Source: a virus
Length of the DNA stretch: 52,540 nt
Strand: one strand, 5' to 3'
IMG/VR virus record: IMGVR_UViG_3300033571_012987
Coordinates: 1 to 52,540 of that record
Positions 38,691 through 46,086 of the stretch are shown piece by piece. The position numbers and the translations under genes are program-made. Numbering within the stretch: the stretch's first letter is position 1; each line of letters begins with the position of its first letter. The notes below the pieces were generated by a model. It saw nothing but the letters and a program-made list of their open reading frames with translations, had not been told where the DNA came from and did not search any database.

Positions 38691-39958
38691 TCCATGAGGC
38701 TCTCTAAAACTGTTTCTGCGAAAGTTGTATTCATTCCCCTAAAATTAGGTGATTCAAACATTATGTTGTTAGATTCTTGCCAGAACGTCACGTTGTTCGA
38801 ATCTATCCAGGACATCCATCTTTGTGATCCCTTAATGGAGGAAACTACTGATGGAGTTGAAACCGATACTATAATGGTCGAATCCTTTATTTCCATCACT
38901 TTCATCTTCGAATCGGAATTCTCCCCTGGGAATACTTCATTGAGAGACCTTACGAAATCCCATACTACCTCTGGTATATCCCTTTTCGATTCGGACGGCA
39001 TTCTCGATATAGCAGCATCCAGGATTCTCCTAACTACCAGCGGGTTCATCTCTGGGTTTATCTCAACATTGAGGGCATCGCTTATTATCTCGTAGTCGAT
39101 AACGAGCCACCTTCTGGCATTCTCGGTCACCGCTTCTGATCTTGAGCCAAGAGCGACACGCTTTGTCTGATCCCCCGATAGAATTGACAATACACTGTCG
39201 GCCTGAGACTCATCCATCTTGGACACCAGATTCAACAGTCTTGAGACTGAATCGGTAGGTTCCTCTACGGTTCTCATAGCCCCCGTCTGGAGCGCCTTTT
39301 GTGCCAATTTTCTGAATTTTTCTTTTTCTTGTGGGTCCATGATTTTTGGGGAGATGTTTGGGGCTGTGTCTGGAAGAAATTTAACTACCTTTTCTCTAAC
39401 TTTCGAAATTACTCTCTCTTTGTCGTTACCTACTTCTGACATTAGTATTGTAACCCACGGCTTGTTCTCATGCCATAGAAGACACCAGAGTCTAAGAGCG
39501 GTGAACTCACCATCGTCGTATAGGGAGTCGGCGATGGGTTTATAGATACTTGAATAATCTGGTTTGCCGTCCACAATCAAGCTCTCATTTACCACGATTC
39601 CCTCACTATTGAGTTCAGAATGGTCTAAATGCACCATCCCATTCCTCAAGTTGAGACCTCTCTTCTGGCTCCTAATATGCTTCCTATGGTGGGCAAAACA
39701 AGCATTTCTGCAACTCTGATAGAGTGACGATCTGAATGACTCCATCTCATTCTTCCCCTTCTCTTTCTTATAGAAGTCAGGTTGTTTCTCGACCAGCTGG
39801 AGGTATCTCATTAAGACCTCGGCATTGAGGTGCCCCTCTATATCACCATAATCAAATCCCTGGGTTTGATAGTGTGATGCGTTAGTGTTAAAAAACCATC
39901 TGGCACATTGCTGCACCACCTCCAGCCCATTATTTAGGCATTCTTTAATGTCAAGCAT
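38687..39958 (-). CDS. Hypothetical protein, possibly sigma-like at its N-terminus, 423 aa
   Basis: The N-terminal ~100 residues contain Y-G-D-I-E-G-H-L-N-A-E-V-L, then S-F-R-S-S-L-Y-Q-S-C-R-N-A-C-F-A-H-H-R-K-H-I-R-S, an arrangement like sigma region 2 (helix, aromatic/helix, R-N, basic stretch). The rest shows no known domain. It overlaps the primase gene, so it lies in the early-promoted operon that begins at 40982. The sigma reading is tentative; a replication accessory role is equally possible. Confidence 0.6.
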   Translation of the reverse strand: MLDIKECLNNGLEVVQQCARWFFNTNASHYQTQGFDYGDIEGHLNAEVLMRYLQLVEKQPDFYKKEKGKNEMESFRSSLYQSCRNACFAHHRKHIRSQKRGLNLRNGMVHLDHSELNSEGIVVNESLIVDGKPDYSSIYKPIADSLYDDGEFTALRLWCLLWHENKPWVTILMSEVGNDKERVISKVREKVVKFLPDTAPNISPKIMDPQEKEKFRKLAQKALQTGAMRTVEEPTDSVSRLLNLVSKMDESQADSVLSILSGDQTKRVALGSRSEAVTENARRWLVIDYEIISDALNVEINPEMNPLVVRRILDAAISRMPSESKRDIPEVVWDFVRSLNEVFPGENSDSKMKVMEIKDSTIIVSVSTPSVVSSIKGSQRWMSWIDSNNVTFWQESNNIMFESPNFRGMNTTFAETVLESLME

Positions 39959-40982
39959 ACGAGAGTTCTAGTGTTTGTTTTATTTGATCAAATTCGGAAG
40001 TTCCTTCAACGGCTTTCTTGAGTCTGTCATCCCCATCTTCCAGCCTTGACACTTCATTGGGGTCTCCGCCAATCACCCGGATGGCACGCGATCTGAACCC
40101 AGTTAGGCTTAGAATATTTGACAACTCAACGGCTTTTTTATAGGCATCGTCATCCAGCATCACCATCACCTCTTCCGGGTCGAAGTAAGCTATCTTTCCC
40201 CATTGTGAGTTTAGTGGATGCCTATCCGGTGATGGGAATGAGAGACTAGTCCCTTGAATGCTAACTACTGTGACGTTATCGTAGTTCTTGTCGAAGAAGC
40301 TCTGAGCGGATATCTGATCCAAAGTTCCCTCGACAAGAACCATCTTACACCCTTTTCTGGCTCGGTGAATCCCGTATAACCAAGCGTTCTTACCCATTCC
40401 GTTCCTGGACTCCGGATTCTTCTTCTTTTTCTTGGGATCGGAAAGAAGGTCTGGATATGCTGCTCTGCCTTGGAAATATACCACTTCTCCGTCTTCCAAA
40501 AATGGGAATATGACGTATCCATCGTAAGCCCCTGACTCGCAATACCCGATTCCGTTGGAAAGCATCTGGCCGATACTTATGCCTTTCCTCGTCAGAGACT
40601 CAGTGAAAGAATCATTCTGATCCTTCGTTATTCTGCTGAATTCCTTGGGAAGCGGAGTCGTGGTTGAGTCGAATTGAACTTTCTTCTTGTCGAAGATTTT
40701 CTTTAATGAGTCCGTTTCTCTTATCACATCAACCACTGAGACGGTGATATGAATGTCGAATTTCTCAAGCCATGAAGCAGCATTTCCATGACCCCAGCCA
40801 CATCTTACACAATGGGCCTTATTCAGTCTAGTGTTTATGCCAAGGTGACCACTCGCGTCCTCTCTCATACCCCTCTTGTGGCAGTATGGGCATCGAACGT
40901 TTATCTGATCTCCCCCGTGTGAGAGCCAAGTTAGACCGAAACGTCTTTCGAGAGTGTCTAACATGGATGTGGTCGGTAGCAT
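39951..40982 (-). CDS. DNA primase (DnaG-like with zinc finger and TOPRIM)
   Basis: The protein is 343 aa. The zinc ribbon is C31-P-Y-C34 ... C58-V-R-C61. The TOPRIM domain has V-L-V-E-G-T-L-D-Q (about 215-223) and the acidic motif V-M-L-D-D-D (about 275-280). It lacks a DnaB-type helicase domain, so it is a stand-alone primase making RNA primers at the fork. Its own extended -10 promoter lies 6 nt upstream of the ATG, which places primase in the early class. The stop is overlapped by the next gene. Confidence 0.87.
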   Translation of the reverse strand: MLPTTSMLDTLERRFGLTWLSHGGDQINVRCPYCHKRGMREDASGHLGINTRLNKAHCVRCGWGHGNAASWLEKFDIHITVSVVDVIRETDSLKKIFDKKKVQFDSTTTPLPKEFSRITKDQNDSFTESLTRKGISIGQMLSNGIGYCESGAYDGYVIFPFLEDGEVVYFQGRAAYPDLLSDPKKKKKNPESRNGMGKNAWLYGIHRARKGCKMVLVEGTLDQISAQSFFDKNYDNVTVVSIQGTSLSFPSPDRHPLNSQWGKIAYFDPEEVMVMLDDDAYKKAVELSNILSLTGFRSRAIRVIGGDPNEVSRLEDGDDRLKKAVEGTSEFDQIKQTLELSYA

Positions 40983-40988
40983 ACCTGT

Positions 40989-41017
40989 CTTCTAACACGA
41001 AATTGGTTGCTTGTCAA
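40989..41017 (-). promoter_or_regulatory. Extended -10 sigma70-type promoter of the primase operon
   Basis: On the minus strand: TTGACA (41017-41012), 17-nt spacer ending TGT, TAGAAG (40994-40989, a weak -10); ATG 6 nt later at 40982. Confidence 0.65.
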
Positions 41018-41077
41018 GAACTCTCTTCACTGAGGGTTAGAAATCCTAAACTTTAAGTATTCTAAGTCTAAACTCAT

Positions 41078-42277
41078 ATGACATCAAAGTATGAACACGT
41101 TAAATTCGACACTATTTACAAGGGTAAGGTAGTGCAGAGAATTGATCCGGCCAGACTCGGAAGGGTCAAGGTCAGGGTCTTCGGCGTTCACTCCGATGAT
41201 CTGAGTGTAGATGAGTTGCCATGGGCCTGGCCCACTGCTCCATGTGGTTATCAATGTGGTATCTGGTGGATACCGCCTCTCGATTCCTGGGTAAGGGTTA
41301 GATTCGAGAATCATGACCCGGAATACCCGGTCTGGGAGGGCGGATGGTGGTCAGTTGAGTCTCCGGAATTCGGGAAAAATGAAACAGCAAGCGCCAAAGG
41401 TAATTCCCAACACTGGCGTCATCCCACATCTTTCTTTGGGTCCCAAGAGAAGTATCCTGACAACACTTTGTTGAAGACGGATAAGGTCAAGGGGGTTGAC
41501 CCGAATGACGCTCCAAACAATTACGTGTTCTTAACTCCCAATCAGAAGAGGCTGGAGCTTGATGAGAGGCTCGGGAGGCATAAGATAGCACTTTCCGATT
41601 TTTGGGGTAACATTCTGTTTATCAACAGCGAGAATGCCGTCAGCACCTTAGAGGTAGGGACCGGTAATCGCACTATCGATTCTCAGAAGAAGCAGATAGA
41701 TAAACAGCGTGGTATCACTATAAGTTCCGACTCTGTTAACAAGATCGAACAGATACAAGTGTACACGTTCGAGGGGTGGAGAATGACTTGGGACGATTTG
41801 GCGGCGATTTGGGAGACCACTTCTCCAGACGGTCACATGATAAGGATCAACGCCGCTCTTCAGAGAATAGAGGTATGGACAAGGGGTGGTAACAAGTTGA
41901 TCCTAGACGATGCCTCTGAGAGGATAGACTTATCGACCATAGATGACAGGAAGCTGGTTCTGGATGATAAAAACCTGACTTGTGCTCTAATAGGTCAGAA
42001 TGATGACTATCATATTCTTATTGACGAGAACAGGAAATTCGTTGAAATAGCGAGTGGAGGTGCCCTCCACTTAAAGGCCGCAGGAAAGATAAACGTAACT
42101 TCCGGTGGAATCATCAACCTTGACGGTTCTAAGATCCATTTAAACTCCGGACTTGCTGACGGAACGAACCTATTGAGAAGGACATCGCCATACACTAAAC
42201 CAGAGCGTCTCAGGCTTACTCCTAGGGCATGGGAGTACAAGTACTATGAAGACCCAGAGAAAACCCAAAAAGCTTAA
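41078..42277 (+). CDS. Baseplate hub / central spike protein (gp5-like)
   Basis: The protein is 399 aa. The N-terminal OB-fold signature D-P-A-R-L-G-R-V-K-V-R-V-F-G-V-H (about 23-38) with L-P-W-A-W-P (about 47-52) and P-P-L-D-S-W-V-R-V-R-F-E-x-x-D (about 66-80) is that of gp5/VgrG-type spike proteins. A C-terminal beta-helix follows with G-A-L-H-L-K-A-A-G-K-I-N-V-T-S-G-G-I-I-N-L-D-G-type repeats (about 328-352). There is no lysozyme domain, unlike T4 gp5. It forms the trimeric membrane-piercing spike together with the PAAR-like tip encoded 2.5 kb downstream. TTCTA at 41060-41064. Confidence 0.85.
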   Translation: MTSKYEHVKFDTIYKGKVVQRIDPARLGRVKVRVFGVHSDDLSVDELPWAWPTAPCGYQCGIWWIPPLDSWVRVRFENHDPEYPVWEGGWWSVESPEFGKNETASAKGNSQHWRHPTSFFGSQEKYPDNTLLKTDKVKGVDPNDAPNNYVFLTPNQKRLELDERLGRHKIALSDFWGNILFINSENAVSTLEVGTGNRTIDSQKKQIDKQRGITISSDSVNKIEQIQVYTFEGWRMTWDDLAAIWETTSPDGHMIRINAALQRIEVWTRGGNKLILDDASERIDLSTIDDRKLVLDDKNLTCALIGQNDDYHILIDENRKFVEIASGGALHLKAAGKINVTSGGIINLDGSKIHLNSGLADGTNLLRRTSPYTKPERLRLTPRAWEYKYYEDPEKTQKA

Positions 42278-42590
42278 ACCTTCTGAGTTCAGAAGAGTGT
42301 ATATGAGTAAGCTCATCAAGGAGCTTATGGTCATAAACGAGATATCATGGGATGAAGCCAAGTTCGTGGCTGGTTCCATGATTGTGTACTTGGATGATCG
42401 TATAAAACATGGGAAAGCCGTGGATTTAGGATTTCTAAAAATAGTCCCGAAGACTTCCAAACCAACAGTAATTCAGTGTAATGTCGGAGGCAAGAAATCG
42501 GTGATACACATGGGCGAGACAGTCCGTTGGCAAACTAGAATTACAAAGTCATGGCAGAGAAAACGCAAACCACATTGGAGTAGATACTAA
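42246..42590 (+). CDS. HU/IHF-like DNA-binding protein
   Basis: The protein is 114 aa from the ATG at 42246 (a second ATG at 42303 gives 95 aa). Residues about 20-65 read M-S-K-L-I-K-E-L-M-V-I-N-E-I-S-W-D-E-A-K, then a helix and G-K-A-V-D-L-G-F-L-K-I-V-P, which is the HU/IHF pattern (helix-turn-helix then x-G-x-V-x-L-x-x-F-G-x-F). A basic tail with R-x-T-R-I-T-K-S-W-Q-R-K-R-K ends the protein. The usual HU proline arm is not evident. It lies in the spike gene block, overlapping the hub gene by 32 nt. Confidence 0.5.
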   Translation: MKTQRKPKKLKPSEFRRVYMSKLIKELMVINEISWDEAKFVAGSMIVYLDDRIKHGKAVDLGFLKIVPKTSKPTVIQCNVGGKKSVIHMGETVRWQTRITKSWQRKRKPHWSRY

Positions 42591-42592
42591 GT

Positions 42593-43045
42593 ATGTCTGA
42601 AGAGATGCTCAAACCAGAAGATGTTAAAAGAGGAGACAGACTCACTCATAAGAGTGGAGTATACTCAATAGTAGTCATAGACACTTTGGTTGATACTAAG
42701 GGAGTCACTTGGTTCGGGTTCCTGATCGTAGAGAACTGCGATTGTACATTCAGAGAGGCTAAGGAAGCCTCTGAGAGACAGGAGCTTGGCGAGAAGGGCA
42801 TCAACTTCGTGAAGGCCAAGTTCTATGAAACCAACTTTGCTAACTGGTTATCAGAGGATCGTTTCCTGCCAAAATTCACCAAGGAGGAGGTGGAAAGAAT
42901 ACCACTAGTGGCCGTCGATCCGGTCCCGGTCAAGACAGAGCACATTTTCTTTGATCAGTCTGTAGCTATACCAGAGGAAATAATCATGGATAGTGAGACC
43001 AGTCAGCTTCAGACAATGGCACCAGTAATCAGAAGAAGAAAGTAA
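42593..43045 (+). CDS. Hypothetical protein, 150 aa
   Basis: The N-terminus P-E-D-V-K-R-G-D-R-L-T-H-K-S-G-V-Y-S-I-V-V resembles a small beta-barrel (SH3/KOW-like) domain (about 7-50); the rest is charged and unassigned. Lies in the baseplate block, 2 nt after the HU-like gene and 4 nt before the next. Confidence 0.6.
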   Translation: MSEEMLKPEDVKRGDRLTHKSGVYSIVVIDTLVDTKGVTWFGFLIVENCDCTFREAKEASERQELGEKGINFVKAKFYETNFANWLSEDRFLPKFTKEEVERIPLVAVDPVPVKTEHIFFDQSVAIPEEIIMDSETSQLQTMAPVIRRRK

Positions 43046-43049
43046 CCCT

Positions 43050-44753
43050 ATGGAGAGAACAAGCTTAGTAACAAAATACGAATTAGACATAGAGGTAACA
43101 ACCAGGATTCAAAGGGACTCTTGGCTCGCCAAATACGTTGGTCAACCTTGGGAACCAGAGGGTATCCCGAGTGACGACCTACCGGACTATACCTCTCTCG
43201 TCGATATTCAGGAGGGGCAGTCGATCAGGGCGGCTGTTGATACCCTAGACTCCACTAAGAATAGGAGAATAACCATTCAGAATAGCATCGGCGGAGTGGT
43301 TGTAGATAACCCTAGGTTCATCAAATTCGCGGGATTTGCTCTCACAGCGTTAGACGGCGGCAATGGGCTGATGGTTTCCATTTCCTCTGATGTAGTTTAT
43401 AAACAGGGTACTGAGGAGTCTCTCGCATTCGGTTTCGGGAATTACTTTGGTCAGAAGTACTTCACTGGCAATAGGTTTGCTTGTGGAATGAGCGTTAACT
43501 ACTCAGTGTTCTCATCCATCAAATCGGCCTATGCCGCTATATCCAACATAGTGCTTCACGGTTGTCAGGCTAGAGTAGCTCCGGCTGGTACAGAAGGTGG
43601 GGGTGAAATGCGTCTCGGTACGGTTGTCAGAGACTACGGGTCGATTTATTCAGCGGCTGTAGCTCATCCAACATCGTCAGGGAATAGGCCATCCAATACT
43701 CCAAGACCGGTTGAGTGGAGGGGCGAAGGCAGCTTGGAGTCTGGGTTATGCCTCAAGTACTGGACTGTCGGTGGAAACTATCAAAAAGGACAGCTAGTAA
43801 TGGCCGGTAATACCTTCTATGCTGTTCTCAAGGGGATAAACGGGGCGCAGGCTTATCCGACCAGCGATCCTGACACTTATTTCCCGATAACTTTCCTAAA
43901 CTATTCTCCGAATACTACCTACCTAAGAGGTGATAAAGTCACTGACATAGACGGCAGAGGTAACATGAGGACTCTGAGGATGGCGAAGGAGCAGTACAAC
44001 ACTGCCAACGAGTCCTTCGCGGTGTTATCAAAGGGTGCCGACATAATCTGGCACGATATCACTGAAAACGCAACCTGGACTTCACTACCGAAGTCCCACG
44101 TTTTCGTCAGGGGTGATATAGTTAAATACGACTCAAGCTCTTCAATGCTCTATGTCTGCTTGACCAAGTCGGTTCAGAAGGACTCTCTTGGCGGAAATCC
44201 AACGTCCAGTTCTAATTTCTCAGCTAATTTCACTATCCCTACCAAGGCTACGTTCGACGCTTTATCCTTCACCGTTCTTGGTAGCAACAGTCTGTCAGTC
44301 GGAGACGATATTACTATATCGCCGTCCAACACTTCACTATTGCTACCGCCTGACCTGACACCTGGACCTTATTATGTGGTTGGTGTTAGTGGTAACTCGA
44401 TAGCAATATCGAGGACTGCCGGTGGTCAACCTATAATACCGAATGCGTCTTGGATCGGTAAGGGTGGAACCATCACCGCGAACAGGTTCTGGGCACCACT
44501 AACCGGGCTTATCCCATGGTTCAGAGGAAGATCGACGGAACCTGGGGCGTTTTATTGCTTCGGGATGGGTAAGATAGTGTGCTCGCGTAGAAGGGGTTAT
44601 GTTGATAATGCCTCCCCATCCCTTGATTCGAGCGGTTCCTCATGGTGGTTTGTTAACGACAACTATAAACTTAATCCAGCCAATCAAAGAACCAACGCTT
44701 CCAACGTCCTAGAATGGCCAGCTGTCGGTTCAAGCATCGTAGTGACTGGATGA
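43050..44753 (+). CDS. Baseplate/tail fibre-associated structural protein, 567 aa
   Basis: No full-length family recognised. Beta-rich with repeated small modules of the type Y-x-x-G-x-x-V-x-x-x-x-x-x-Y-x-x-L (Y-Q-K-G-Q-L-V-M-A-G-N-T-F-Y-A-V-L; F-V-R-G-D-I-V-K-Y-D-S-S-S-S-M-L-Y-V-C), like CBM5/12-type carbohydrate-binding domains, and A-A-V-D-T-L near residue 65 as in fibre proteins. Position between the hub and the PAAR-like tip suggests a baseplate or short-fibre role. Confidence 0.65.
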   Translation: MERTSLVTKYELDIEVTTRIQRDSWLAKYVGQPWEPEGIPSDDLPDYTSLVDIQEGQSIRAAVDTLDSTKNRRITIQNSIGGVVVDNPRFIKFAGFALTALDGGNGLMVSISSDVVYKQGTEESLAFGFGNYFGQKYFTGNRFACGMSVNYSVFSSIKSAYAAISNIVLHGCQARVAPAGTEGGGEMRLGTVVRDYGSIYSAAVAHPTSSGNRPSNTPRPVEWRGEGSLESGLCLKYWTVGGNYQKGQLVMAGNTFYAVLKGINGAQAYPTSDPDTYFPITFLNYSPNTTYLRGDKVTDIDGRGNMRTLRMAKEQYNTANESFAVLSKGADIIWHDITENATWTSLPKSHVFVRGDIVKYDSSSSMLYVCLTKSVQKDSLGGNPTSSSNFSANFTIPTKATFDALSFTVLGSNSLSVGDDITISPSNTSLLLPPDLTPGPYYVVGVSGNSIAISRTAGGQPIIPNASWIGKGGTITANRFWAPLTGLIPWFRGRSTEPGAFYCFGMGKIVCSRRRGYVDNASPSLDSSGSSWWFVNDNYKLNPANQRTNASNVLEWPAVGSSIVVTG

Positions 44754-44754
44754 T

Positions 44755-45033
44755 ATGGCGTGTAGAACTACAATAGTTGAAATTCCTTATCCTGGGTACT
44801 CACCCGATAGGGTTCCGACCCGTTCCCCACTAGTATCAACTCCTATCGACACGGTTTTTATAAATGGAGCAAAGGCGGTCGCTATAGGATCTGTTGCCGC
44901 AGATAAATCGGTAGTGATAGAAGGAAGTCGGGATGTGTACTTCGAGGGGATACCAGCCTCAAGATATGCTGATATGACTACGGTGGGTGGCATAATAACA
45001 GCATCTGACGATGTATATGTAAACAACAGGTAA
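44755..45033 (+). CDS. PAAR-like spike tip protein
   Basis: The protein is 92 aa with the PAAR-type pattern: P-x-P-G-Y-S, D-T-V-F-I-N-G (about 32-38), V-V-I-E-G-S-R-D-V-Y-F-E-G-I-P-A-S-R-Y-A-D (about 53-73), G-G-I-I-x-A-S-D-D-V-Y-V-N-N. PAAR proteins cap the central spike of contractile systems with a sharpened, metal-stabilised tip. It begins one base after the preceding stop; the hub gene lies upstream in the same block. Confidence 0.75.
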   Translation: MACRTTIVEIPYPGYSPDRVPTRSPLVSTPIDTVFINGAKAVAIGSVAADKSVVIEGSRDVYFEGIPASRYADMTTVGGIITASDDVYVNNR

Positions 45034-45034
45034 T

Positions 45035-45133
45035 ATGGGAATAGTATCCGCAATACTACTGACTATCCTAATAGAAGCCTTCCTTGTATCCTTCGTGTTC
45101 CTATGCTTCTGGCTAGCTAGCCGAACTAGTTGA
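45035..45133 (+). CDS. Small membrane protein, 32 aa
   Basis: An ATG one base after the PAAR-like stop codon opens 32 codons, of which about residues 4-28 form one hydrophobic segment (A-I-L-L-T-I-L-I-E-A-F-L-V-S-F-V-F-L-C-F) ending in a basic/polar tail. Tight spacing to the tail-gene block supports it being real. A small holin or spanin-like role is possible but not shown. Confidence 0.5.
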   Translation: MGIVSAILLTILIEAFLVSFVFLCFWLASRTS

Positions 45134-45494
45134 CTTTGGTCAACCACTCCCATAGACGCCAGAAGCTAAGAAATACCCAGCGGAGGAATTCCATCACCTT
45201 GAATATGGCAAGAAGGAGGTATAAGGAGGTGACAAAAACAGCCACACAGGCCAGAAACAGCCCAGCGAATGGTAGAATAACCTTTAGAACTGGTACGATA
45301 CACTCCGGATAAATTATCGCCCCGATAAGGACAAAAGGGGCCAGGATTATCACTACCGGAAGGCTCCTATCCCACGCCAGTTCGTTGTATTCATCAATGA
45401 ACCAGCTGCTATTCCTACCTCTTTCGAATTCCTGCTTGACTGAAATATCGTGTATTACTTTCAGTCTCTTATTAATGGTGTCCATATCATTCAT
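45126..45494 (-). CDS. Early membrane protein, 122 aa
   Basis: A soluble N-terminal ~45 residues with charged helix is followed by two long hydrophobic segments (about 46-67 and 68-100) and a Trp-rich end. The ATG at 45494 is 6 nt after the -10 of a strong promoter, so it is an early gene; its 3' end overlaps the 32-aa gene. Early membrane proteins of phages sometimes block superinfection, which is inference only. Confidence 0.7.
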   Translation of the reverse strand: MNDMDTINKRLKVIHDISVKQEFERGRNSSWFIDEYNELAWDRSLPVVIILAPFVLIGAIIYPECIVPVLKVILPFAGLFLACVAVFVTSLYLLLAIFKVMEFLRWVFLSFWRLWEWLTKVN

Positions 45495-45500
45495 ATGTAT

Positions 45501-45528
45501 ATTTTACCATAACTACGCGGCTTGTCAA
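45501..45528 (-). promoter_or_regulatory. Extended -10 sigma70-type promoter
   Basis: On the minus strand: TTGACA (45528-45523), 16-nt spacer ending TGG, TAAAAT (45506-45501); ATG after 6 nt. Confidence 0.78.
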
Positions 45529-45543
45529 TATTAAAAACAGAAC

Positions 45544-45572
45544 TTGACAAATTAGAAACTATGTGTTAAAAT
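45544..45572 (+). promoter_or_regulatory. Extended -10 sigma70-type promoter
   Basis: TTGACA 45544-45549, 17-nt spacer ending TGT, TAAAAT 45567-45572; ATG 8 nt later at 45581. It is divergent from the promoter at 45501-45528, with only 15 nt between the two -35 boxes. Confidence 0.8.
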
Positions 45573-45580
45573 GGTTACGT

Positions 45581-45943
45581 ATGACAACACCACTTCCAAG
45601 AATCCGTCAGGATCTCCCAATAGAGGATTACCATGATGCTATCGAAACCGCCAAAGCGATCAAAGTGTGTAAGCGCGTTAAGGTGACCGACCTTAATAGC
45701 TTCATTGAGGCATGCAAGAAGTCATCCGCCGCTGAACGCATTGGTGGAATTCTGGTCGATATGACCACCAAGAGCATGATTTCTCAGGTGTGGGACCACA
45801 TGCAAAAGCACGAAAAGGCGGAGGTCCTAAAGGAGAAGCTGTCAACGAGATTCTCCGCCATTGCCTCGAAGTACAAGATGAAGACGGCCATTATCGATTT
45901 GGTTGACCGTTTTTGGAAAATCACCAGACCAGCAGCAGCATGA
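45581..45943 (+). CDS. Hypothetical early protein, 120 aa
   Basis: Starts at 45581 by the promoter position (an in-frame start at 45563 would lie upstream of the -10). Helical and basic; no known family. It heads a plus-strand operon: its stop overlaps the next start as ATGA, then rIIA. Confidence 0.72.
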   Translation: MTTPLPRIRQDLPIEDYHDAIETAKAIKVCKRVKVTDLNSFIEACKKSSAAERIGGILVDMTTKSMISQVWDHMQKHEKAEVLKEKLSTRFSAIASKYKMKTAIIDLVDRFWKITRPAAA

Positions 45944-46086
45944 AAATCATAAAAATCACCAATCGAAAGAGCGGGAACAGATACCCTAACGATAGGGTGG
46001 TCGATAAGACTGACGAATTCAGGTCAAAACTCAAGAAACTCAATCCCTTGGGAAAGAAACCATCTAACCTAGAAGAAAAGGACTAA
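45940..46086 (+). CDS. Small basic protein, 48 aa
   Basis: ATGA overlap with the upstream gene and TAATG overlap with rIIA frame a 48-codon gene whose product is rich in Lys/Arg/Asn (K-I-I-K-I-T-N-R-K-S-G-N-R-Y; L-K-K-L-N-P-L-G-K-K). No known family. Overlaps at both ends make it likely to be translated. Confidence 0.65.
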   Translation: MKIIKITNRKSGNRYPNDRVVDKTDEFRSKLKKLNPLGKKPSNLEEKD

